From positions 5,098,834 through 5,162,833 of the forward strand of contig NW_020653855.1 in the NCBI RefSeq assembly GCF_003589595.1: 64,000 nt of DNA. Reading direction: 5' to 3'. This stretch comes from Hyposmocoma kahamanoa. Lineage: Eukaryota; Arthropoda; Insecta; Lepidoptera; Cosmopterigidae. How positions within the stretch are numbered: position 1 is the first letter of the stretch; each line of letters starts with the position of its first letter. The translations under genes and the position numbers were made by a program. This document shows positions 30,601-42,600 of this stretch, piece after piece. The notes below the pieces were generated by a model. That model saw nothing but the letters and a program-made list of their open reading frames with translations. It searched no databases and was not told the DNA's origin.

Positions 30601-33600
30601 ACTTGGAGCTGTATTTTATGAATACAGGGATTTTCATTCTGTTCAATTTGTATTCTGAAAAAAAAAACCCTCGCCTGATAGGAGACTCGTGCTCGGCAGC
30701 GGGACGTATTAATGGGTTGATGATATATATTCTTAATGCTCCTTTGTCAAAAAAGAATGGAGTGCAGTATTTCAGGATGTATTGTCCTCTCTAAGTGTTA
30801 CTTACAGGATGCGGAAATTGTACTCTGCCAATTCTGATTATTAACAAATAAAGTATGTATTTTCCTATTCTAGCTGTCGGTATCAAGCCCAATTCCAAAC
30901 TCCGATAACGAGTACAGCCTGGAGTTGGAACTAGCACACGAGATTATACCAAACATGTGCACATTCAATGTAATACCATCCAAGATTGAGGTGAAGCTGC
31001 GCAAGAAGGAAGGGCTGCGCTGGACACAGCTTGAAGGAGAGGGCAATGAGGAGAAGATAAAGGCAATACCGCAAGGTATGTACTTAGATGACTCACTGAC
31101 GACCCATCGGGTTGTTTTACATATTTACATGCATAAAGCGGTGGAAGCCATTTTGAATCACAATATTTATATTTAAGCTCGATATATATATAATAGTTAT
31201 AATTTAAGCAGTAATGTGAGCATTACTGCGTTTCGGTTTGGAGGGTAAGGGTGCTGGTGAAATTACAGGCACATGGTACTTGTCAACTTATGTCTCATGG
31301 TGATGGGCGCAAAGACAGACCCCAAGATCATCACCACCAGGTGCATGACTTGTTCGCCCCGACACTTGGTATTATAAAAAAATCCTCGTAAGACCCAGAA
31401 GTACAATGAGGAGCGCTAAACGCTCAATGTACAGTCAACAGCATCAAGCTACATACTTTTGTTCGAATATGGCTACCAGTGCAACGGAACAAAATCCGTC
31501 AATGTGTAGCTTGATGTGCCGCCATCTGTGCATTAAAATGTATTGAATATTATTATATGCTTCGGACCACAGAACAATACGTACAGTAGAAATGCTTAGT
31601 TTGTGTGGTGTGTGCCAACAGTTCGCGGATTTCCGCAAGCTTGAGCTCAGTCAGCCATTTTCGCTTTGTACGTTATGATCGTGTCAATTATCTCGCGCAA
31701 AACCTCGAAAATCGTAGAAAAATGCCTTATTTCGTTACATTGCAAAAATTACAGTCGTACTGGTATTGACTTACAAATAAATGGACGACGGGTCTAATAC
31801 AAAAACCACGAAAAAAATGTCCCAAGTCAACCTATTCGAAATTTAAATTGTTATGTCATCGCAGTATCGCGCTGTCCGTAGAACAAATGAAGACTAAAGC
31901 GGAGTGTCGCGCTCTGTATACGATTTTAGCGCCTTACAAGTGCGGACACTTTTTATCGCGGACCCGACGTCCATATAATTGTAAGTCAATGCGTACTGGT
32001 AATATTGTCTATGGTGGTGTTTCATATCATCATTAAGTCTTATTTTATTTAATTTTAATAAATTTTCAATTTTCTGTAATAAAATGTAAAATGTTTCACT
32101 CGTCCGTCTTACGTATCAATATAATAAATATATACAAATATAAAGAATATGTACTAAGTAAGTTTTTTTCTATTTACTCCAGCCGTTATAGACGCGTCCG
32201 GACCACAGCAACCTCCAAACGTTTTCAGAAAAAATTGGGACAAGATAGAGAAGGACATTAAGAAAATGGTATGTATATAATAATCACTCATAGCCCCGCA
32301 CTAGGGAAACCCTGTATCGCGGGTGCAATGGACACACACATAGACAACCACACAAATTACACCCAAACTCAGGAGAGAAATAAATGTAGACAATACGAAT
32401 ATTTCTCTCGGTCCGGGAAACGAACCCGGGACCTCTGTGTGGCAGACCATCATGGTAACCACTCGGCCACGGATGCAGGCAGAAGGTCAAAGTCAAAGTC
32501 AAAGATTATTTATTCGAGAGGTAAAATAAATTTACACTTGAAAACGTCACATTTAAGCTACTGCTCGTTCATTACGCTGACCTCCCTGAGAAGAACGAGC
32601 AAGAAACTCTAGTCAAAAACTGCTCTTTTCAAATAAACTTAAATGCTATGGAATACACTTTGAATCAAATTTGTGTGGATTCTGGAGCCATGTCGTCTTT
32701 CCATACATCTTTATCTAACACGTAGCACTATGGAAAATGGTAGAACAAGCACGGATCAAAAATCATTTTGAACAATGTCGTTATTGATATATTTTTTAAT
32801 TTTATCTTATAGTTTAATGACGCAACTAATTTATACAGAAGCATTTTTCCATAAAAAACGTATAGTTTTTTTTATACAAAATGTCAAACATGATTGAACG
32901 AAAAAAATATTTTTGAGGGAGTTCACTACTCATCTTTGCAAGTTAATTTGAATAGTAAATATTATAAGAAATTAGTAAGTGTTATACATTTTTAAAAAGG
33001 TTATTCTTTGTAGATTTTCACAACATACTTTATTTATATTTTGTATTAAAAATTACGTTTAAATAAATCGAAAATGAAATAAGGACAAAAACCTGTGTTT
33101 TTAAAATTGATTAAGAGTTTTGACACTTACCAACGTCCTCCCTACTTTAGATTCGAATGTTAAATGGTAGCCTAGTTATTAAATAATAACATGTATAAAA
33201 ATTGGCTGCGCCTTTTTGCGCTTTTCGAAGTTATTGGTACAAATGTGATAAGAGTCCGAGAAACGGAAAACCACTATCTACTGCGGTTTCGAGTGTTGAT
33301 CGTTTCTATTGATAGTTTGAGGTAAGTTTTGTTATTTACTATTAAAAAAACATAGTTATGACAAACTTTATCAGTTTTGCACTCATTATGTGTGTGAATA
33401 AATTTATCAAAACTCTGCACACGAACCTTTTTTTTAAATGGTATATAAAGGGCTGATTTTATAATAGTTCATTACAGATTCAAAAGATATTAATATACGC
33501 GCGTTTGTTAAGGACAGACATTGTATTTTTTAACATTGAAATGTCTACCTTCAAGTTGTCTAAACGTGAAATAATACTTTCGTATATCGAAGGAGGAAAA

Positions 33601-36600
33601 ACTATGGAAGCAATATCAAGTCTTTTGAAAGAAAATCATCAAATCTCTGAAGACAACATATGCTTCATTATCAGACATTCAAAGACGTATGATTCCCGTT
33701 TTCAATACAAAATGGGAGCAAGCTTCTCGGAAAAAAGAAAGGTTTTTGAAGAACAATAGCAATTGGCTGGACTTGGAATATTCTGTGACTATACCCACTT
33801 CAGAAGGCGTTTTAACCGATACCACTCCATCTACATCTTCTGGAAAACGTGGAAGACCATGCATATCTTACTGAAATTACTGGTGTGGATGTGACTTTGA
33901 TAAAACGTCTCTAAATAATACTACAAGCACTTTCATCAGGTGTGATGGTAGATGCGGAAAAATTTGGTAGTTATGCTATGGAGACTGCCAGGATTTATGT
34001 CAGTAATTATGAATGGTACTATATGCCATCCTCAGTTCACAAAATCTTAATACACGGAGAAAGTATTATAAAGCATTTTGCAGTGCTTCCGATTGGTCAA
34101 CTTTCGGAAGACGCACAAGAATCCCGTAATAAGGATTACAAAAACTTTCGCCTTCATCATGCCCGAAAATGCTCCCGAGCAGCCACAAATGAAGACGTAT
34201 TTCATACTCTTCTTTACACATCAGATCCATACATAACAAGCATTAGAAAACCATACAGCAAAAACGTTAAAGAACTCGATGAGGATACACTACATCTTTT
34301 GAAAGTGAACGAATTAATTTTAGATCCGGAAGCTCGGCAAGTTTAGTTGGCAAAAATCTATTAATAAATATTTATACAAACCACATAGGTATAAATTGCA
34401 ATAGGTACATTAAACCTTTAATGTGCATTTAAAATAATATTAATAACTTTCACTACTAATTTTTTTTCAGTTATTGTTTAAAGTAGAATTAGCTTTTCAT
34501 ATTTTTATATTAATGTATCTTGGTAATGTAGTTGCATATTTATGTCTTAATTCCTACGAAACATAAATAGTTACTAACATAAAAATGAATAAACTCCATT
34601 TATTGATCGTTTTTATTGGACTTTGATTTTTAATATTTTATAATAAAATAAGTATTATACTAATTTATACCAAACTATCACATTCGAAGCCTTATATATT
34701 CCTCTACAATAACGAAAAATTTCAAGACATAATTTTAAGAAACAAAAAAGTTATTGATTTTTGATCCGAAACGCACCCATATTTTCCATAGTGCGTAGTC
34801 TTCAATTTTGTAATATGATTTTTCGATCAAAATATTTTTAATGTAGTTTTTAAACTTAGGCAATGATAAACTTAATATATGCTCCGGAATCTTATTGTAA
34901 AAACGTATACAGTTCCCCATAAAAAAGTTGTTTATCTTGGTTAAACGAAATCGTGGTACCATGAGTTTGGACTTAGCTCTAAGGTTAATATTATGGATAC
35001 CTTCTTCTTATTGAAATTATGTATATTTTTACGGGCATATAAAATATTTGAATAAATGTACTGTGATGCCACAGTCATGATACCAGTCTCCTTAAACTTT
35101 TCGCTGAGAGAAACCCGAGAGCCTAAACGGTACACAGAACGAATCGCTCGTTTTTGCAATACAAATATGGTTTGAATATCTGCCGCTTTACCCCCATGAG
35201 AATTGAGGCAGTTGCTATGCCAGACAACCACACCATTTATCTTGTAATGGTTTCAGGAAGAAGAAGAAAAACCTGAAGGGGACGCAGCCTTGAACTCTCT
35301 CTTCCAAAAGATTTACGGTGAAGGATCTGACGAAGTTCGCCGCGCGATGAACAAGAGCTTTGTGAGTTATAAGTTGCATTTTATATCCTTATCAATTAAC
35401 ACGTCTCTGCCAGCAATGCACGCGTTGCGTTTCGGGATATTTTTTTTTTAATATAAAAGTAATAAGTGTGCATTTGATCTCCATCTTACGTGCCCCAAAA
35501 CTTCCAGTGGTTTCAAGTTTAGCAAAATTGGGGCCCAGGTCCCATGGTCACAGCTGACAGATAGCCAGTCAACCTCTCAGTCAATTAGAAAAAGAATCAT
35601 TTCAAGATTTTTTTATTATTATGAAATTTTAAGCATTCCATGTGACCTCTCATCTGGACCCCGATTCAAAACAATTCGATAATTTAACTGAGTCGTTCAA
35701 TTGGATATCATTCTCCAATCGTAGGGCACTTTCGGAGCTATTCAGAACATACGAGTTACACGTTCGTGTCGAATACGATATCGTTATCCAACAGTTTAGT
35801 TTACGGAGTTAGTAGGTGAAATAGATTATAAGAAAAATGAAAATCCTAAAATATAGAAATGCAATAGTCTTGCTTTAAATTAAATTATTAAAATTTAACA
35901 AAATCCTCTCCTTTATTTCAAATAATAAGAGATTCTTGCTTTTTAAACATTAGGACGTTCGGTAACTTTCATTCAATAACTGTGTTTTGAATAACGTTTG
36001 GGTGTGACATCATTTCGGTTCGGTTTCGAATACGACAGTTCAACGTTCGATTTGGGTGTTGTAAATAAAAATGAAAAGAAATCGTATCGGTCGACAACTG
36101 AGTTATCGTAAGGTTCTGAATGGACCCACTGATCTTTTTCTAGACTATTGGAGAGTCTCTTGAGGAGGCCTCCAATTTATCTATAGTCTGTCTTTTTTGA
36201 AGACGGAGTAAAATTACATTTTTAGGGTTACCAGTTTTCATAAAATTTTTGATAGTTGTTGTCGATAGTTTTATCGATAGATTGTGAAAGAAGATAAAAT
36301 TTTCTTATCGATAGATTGTGAAAGAAGATTAAATTTTGCCAAAAATTACTGGAATTTGAAAGTTACGACGTTTTAATGATTACTAATTGCGTTATTGTTT
36401 TATTCTTATTTTGACAGTTGGCTTACTAGTATCGAGATACATTTTTATTCATATGCATTTTAAAAAGAATAGCCGGATTGAATTATCTGCATTGAATTAA
36501 AATGAAAAACTTTAAATACAGTGTATTATGTATGAAAAATTCACAATTTAAATGAGCTTGTGCTCAGTAATTAGATGAATAATGTGTCGAGGATGATTCA

Positions 36601-39600
36601 AATGAAACAAGTTCAGCTATTTATTCCATAAGCGTGACCAATATTCAGTCGATAATCGATAGAATATTTATGGACTGCAATCACTAGCTGCTCGCAAGCT
36701 GGCAGCACTTTTGCGCAATTAACTGTCATTTTACGCCGTCTTCAGAAAAGACAACCATAATGATATTTTTAGGTTAAATATTTATTTGCAGCGTGATCTG
36801 TCGCTGTATTTCGTATTTCCAACTTGAGGTGGCGCCACCTTGTTCATAGCCCTGTCCCATATTAAAAAGCGCTCCTTCAGGCTGATTTTAATTCAAAAGG
36901 GAATCGATCCGATCGGGTAGTCTCGAAATCAGATGGGTTTCCGAGCGAGAAGATGAACCTGATTCCTACTATATCTTTCTAATTAAAACAAACTATTGTT
37001 CCGATTAGAAATGTCAAAAGTTTCCGATCGGCCAGTTGGGAATCGTTCTACTCGGAAGAAACGCAGTTTCCGATCGGGAGAGGCAATCAAAATCAAGCTG
37101 CTTATTTGATATTCTAGGCAATTTTTTTCTTTTTCTTTTTTAATATAAAAGTGAAACAAAGTACGCATGCTATCTCTCCGCTAGTGACGAAAGAGACTCA
37201 GTCTTTTAAGGCCTTTTAAAAAATCTCGACTAATTTTCATTGCCTCACGACTAGTCAAGACTCAAGTCTTGATTCATAAGACTAAAACTGAAGACTAATT
37301 CGAGTCGAAGTCTTTTAACCGTAGGAAGCTATAGGACTAAAACGACCAAAAAGACTAAAACGACTAAAACAACTGGCGCCTCATAGACTCGGGAGTCGCG
37401 AGTCATGAGCCGTATGGCGTGATTTTATTTCTACACACAAGGTATTTATTTTACGATTTTTATTATAAGTAAATAAACGTGATTATTTACTACATACTAC
37501 TTACGTCATTTTTATTTATAAACTTCGGGTTTAATAAGACATAAAATAGGTATAAGTCGTTTGAGTCTTTCAAGTGGTTCAAGTCGTCAAGTCGTTTAAG
37601 TCTTTTAGTATAACGACTGAGTCTTATTAATAAAAACTCGAACACCCAGTCTTCATTTTTAGAGACGAGTCCTGTAAAATGGAGTCGAGCCGTTATAAAA
37701 CTCCTTAAAAGACAAAGAGGGTCGTATTTTAGAATTGTACTCAATGCTCAAGTCAGGACTTGAGTATGATTCAAAGCACTAGAAATCATACTCAAGTCCT
37801 TGCCATTAGGGTTGTATTTCCAGTGCTTGAAATCATACTCAAGTCTGCTCAAATCCTGACTTGAGCATTGAGTAGAGTTCTGGAATATGACCCTAAGTCT
37901 CTTTCATCACTACTCTCCGCGTTAGACGTATCATGAAAATGCCTTAATGATTAGATACTTTTTAGTTGTCTACAGCATTTTTGCAAAATGCGCGATACGC
38001 TGAAACTGGGAGTCTACTCCCGTTCTCCATTAGAAGCAATTACTGTCACATAAGTAATACCCGACTAAATAAAAAAGCAATGTCAGGTATGAAGCCTCAT
38101 TCGCGTCATGCGTCTTTTATCTTGGTTGATTTTTACTTATTTACACAGTAAGTAGTGAATTATTCTCAATACGCCGAGCAGAACCGTGCTACGCTATTTT
38201 CGTTAAGTCGAGCCAACATCACGTCGATCCGTTGGGATAGGCAATGGGAATAAAGAGTTATTTTTTATTTAACAATCTGTTGAGAATTGTTTTCGTTTCA
38301 TAGTCGTGGTTGTGATTAGAGGGTGCTATAAATTCTTAAACTGTGCGTTGCGGGAACAAAACAAAACTAAATCGTGTAGACTTAGATAAGTTTGCGAGGC
38401 TAAGCAATTGTTTTATTTCGCCAATTTTATTTTTTGGTCGTTGTCTGTTATTTTTGTAAACAAACATATTTATTTAATAATATTATGATTGCCGAATTTT
38501 GTGAAAAAAATAAAGAAACAAAAATAAAATTCGAAATAAGACAAAAAACCGGACCAGGTTCAAAAATTAAGTTGGCTACTCTACACTACTGTAGAGGTGT
38601 CGATTTCATCCTGGTAACCTCGGTCTCCAAAATTTCGCGACTCCAGACAAACTTGGCATTTTCGACTGATGTATCAACATATAGGTGTCAGTCTCAGGAA
38701 TATCGATACTTTGAGACGTCACTTAATTAAACAGTATTATTAATTGATTAATTCACATTGGACATTATAAGTGTTGCCATTGGACACATTGGACAGTGTC
38801 CGGACTATGTTGGTGCGATGTAGACGCTTGCGTTCATCATTTCAGAACAGCATACAAATGTACGGCTCTCGTATACCACAGTCTCATCAGGTTAGTAACG
38901 GTTAGTTGTATTACATATCATTGTCACAAAGTTCGGATTTCGTTTTTATTTTGCGCGTGAGCGAGAGAAAAAAGATGTTGCTACAGTGCAAATTAACATG
39001 AATACTATAATTAAATTTAATATTGTTGCAATTTAAATATTCCCAGCGATTAGGTAGTAGTTTAGCATATTAACATTAAACTTTAAAATACAATATCGAG
39101 TTCTTAGGTTTTCGCGATTGTTACACATAGGAAATGAAACTACTTTTCCGGATTTAAATCGCGTATATTTGTTTTTTCAAACAATTTATGCGAGCATGTC
39201 ATGGATAAACCTACACATTCAATGAAGTTTGACAAACCCCAGGTCCTTGCAAAAGAAGTCCGTTATCTACCCAGGATGCTGCGAGAGGCCATTGAAATTA
39301 AAAACATCCTAATTTCAACAGGGAAGATGGTTTCTCCGTATCACCAGTTTGGGATCCAGTATTTCCTCTAATGAAAAATCCCAAACAGACATAAGACTGC
39401 AGTACTAATTAATATGTTTTAGTTTATTCTAATTTCTATTAATAATTAATAATAAATTAAACTTCATAAAAATTCATTCAATAAAATAACTTGTAAAACT
39501 TAATGTAGCGTAAATTGGAATGTTTTCTTTGTAAAATTAAAAATAAGGTATTTAATTAATAACTATTGTAACTATAGTGAAAAAATTAAAAATAAGGTAT

Positions 39601-42600
39601 TTAATTAATAACTATTGTAACTATAGTGAAAAAATAGGGTGGTTTGCATTAATATTAGACATAAGTGGTTGAAGACTGTACCACCTCAGTCAACCGTGAC
39701 CATGGGACCTGTAAAGGGCCCGAAATGTCGGTTTGTTTTAAAAATCAAATATACGCGATTTAAATCCGGAAAAATAGTCTCATTTCCTATTTAAAATACA
39801 ATGTTAACGGTAACCTATCAAAAACTCGAAAATTTTATTGTTCGGAATAACGTTTGTTCGAATTTTCATTACACCGAAAACCGAATTATAACGAAACAGT
39901 TGTTCTTTTAGGATATGTTGAATGTTTATCGCAAAGACACGATTAGGTTCGTTTAGGTTAGGTTAAGTTAGGTTTAAAAGAAAAAACATTTTCCTCTCAA
40001 AATTCCTTTCGAGGTTATGAAATTTCGACCAAACGTTATTTCTGGAAAATGTCAGTTGGGACTATTGATAGGTAACCAATGTTAACAGATAATTTCGCAC
40101 AAGAAACTTTAGTTTTTAGAATTTATTATAATTATATATTATTATTTATTATAATTATATATTTTATTATAATTATATATTATTAGTTTATAGAATTTAT
40201 TCTATCGTAATTCAAAATTGTTAAATTGACAGAAAAAGATTTGAAAATTTAAAAAAAATTAAAGAATTTTCTTGTGTTTATTTTTATTTTACATAATATT
40301 TAGTAGTAGTAATTTTTGGAACTTACAAATCGTGTTTTATCAAATTAACGTTGTATTTTAAGTAACTTTTATTATTAAAAAAGAACCGACCTCAAAAGTT
40401 GGTGGAATTACGACTAATTGCCAACTTTTATTGAAATGGGTTACCGGAAAATGCGCGAAACCGGATTCATCACCCTAGTTTGCCACCTTTAGAGGTGGAA
40501 TGTTATCTTCTTTCCAGCTAAAAAATAATCATGAAAATCGGTACACCAATGTCGGAGTCATCGGTAACACAATTGCGTAAAACAGTCGAATTGAGGACCT
40601 CTTCCTTTTTTTGAAGTCGGTTAATAATAATGTGAAGTCGATTTACTAGTGTTGTATTTTGACAGTATAGCTCTATAACCATAATAATTTGAAAGTTACA
40701 AAACGTCTAGAATTATTTTGAACGCCACGGATTCTTTTAAAATTTTTAGTTCCTTTTATGTCATAGAAAATATTATAGTGTTATTTTCAGTTCATTTATC
40801 GATAAATACGCGGCTGAAGTAACATGTCCCGTAAATTATTATTATTAAATATGTTAATGGAAGAAGAATCAAATTAAACCATCTTTTCGTCCTACCCCAC
40901 ATCGTACGTACCCTACAATCTCGCAATTGATATTAATAGTCATAATGAACTCGCGCGAAGTCGTGTTAAAGAGTATAACTCTATGTCAGCGGCAATACGT
41001 TTCAATATTACATCAATAAATATTTCAATTCTCGCTTCGCCCATCCTCGTCAATACAGACTATTTATTTAGATTGATTTGATCGACGAGGAGAGAATTGA
41101 AATTTTGTCATACAAATTTCAAAACCCCCTTAATAGTAGATATATATTTATTCGTATCGTTGTGTTATTGGCGGTTTGAAAAAGATTGACCCAAATTCAA
41201 ACTTGTTTAGCGGTTTATTTCTATTTCAATATCATAACTTCGTGATCGAGATACCAATCCCCGATGCTGGTACAAAAATATGAAAACGTACTGCATCAAC
41301 AAAGGTTATTTCAAATACTGTGATGAATATCCTTTTAACCGACTACAAGAAAACAGGAGGAGGTCCTCAATTCGACTGTATTTTTTTTTGTATGTATGTT
41401 ACGCGATAACTCTACTAACTAATTAATTCTAACTAATTTGTGAATCGATTTGATGATTCTTTTTTTTATTGGAAAGAGGATACCTCAGTAGTGGTCCCGT
41501 TTAAATTTGAAGAAAATATCGACTGTGAACTGACAAACGCCAAAATTGAGATAGTACATATCAATTTTGACAACATTACAGGATTAAGAAAAAAATATTT
41601 TAAATATTTTATATAAACCAGATGGTTTATTAAATAAAAATACATAGTGTACATACTTACAAGTGTAATAAAAATACTTAAAAACTACGTATTTTTATTT
41701 AATAAACCAGTTGCTATATAAATGACGCAAACAAATTTTTTCTTCATCTGTAAAGTTGTCAAAATTGAGATCGTAACGATTGCCAGTTCACAGTCGATAT
41801 TCCACTTCTAAGGGTCTCATTCCAGAACTCTACTCAATGCTCAAGTCAGGACTTGAGTATGATTTAAAGCACTAGAAATCATACTCAAGTCCTTGCCATT
41901 AGGGTCGTATTTACAGTGCTTGAAATCATACTCAAGTCTGCTCAAATCCTCACTTGAGCATTGAGTAGGGTTCTGGAATACGACCCTAAATCTGATATAG
42001 TTACCTACTCGAAATTATGAATAAATAAATATAAAGACAATGGATGCGAATTGATACAAGTTTTGACTGAAGCAGAACATTCAAATCTAAGATCTGGCAG
42101 TATGCCTTATTAGACGACTTAACCGGTCCCAAAGGGCAAAAAATTTTACTACTATTTAATGTAATAAAGAAGGTTTATTCCGAACAAAATAAACATTTTG
42201 AACTTTACCAGACCCCATAACCTATGACAAATGTTACACAAAATTGAAGCGAATTGACCCTAAGGGTCATATTCCAGAACTCTACTCATTGCTCAAGTCA
42301 GGATCAGAGTATGATTTCAAGCACTGGAAATACGACTCTAATGGCAGGGACTTGAGTATGATTACGAGTTCTTTAAATCATACTCAAATCCTGACTTGAG
42401 CATTAAGTAGAGTTCTAGAATACGATCCAATGAGTGGCAAAGTAGAGGATGAATCCGGTTTCGCGCTCTTTCCAGTAACCGATTTCAATAAAACTAGGCA
42501 AATTGATGTAATTCCATGCACTTTTGGGGTCGGTTTTTTTAATACTCTGCACTGAGATTATTTTAAATTATGTTTACAATCATTGACTTACAAATAAATG

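Larger units (their letters stand above)
41337..42575 (+). repeat. Family D copy split by two insertions
   Basis: The three visible pieces are 41337-41518, 41798-41810 and 42428-42575. They are separated by the TA-flanked MITE and the FB composite, and read as one family D unit once these are removed. Confidence 0.82.

Noticed and set aside
38434..38730. 98-residue plus frame in Sgt1 intron 5
   Set aside because: No family recognised and the last third resembles non-coding repeat sequence; not enough to call a gene.
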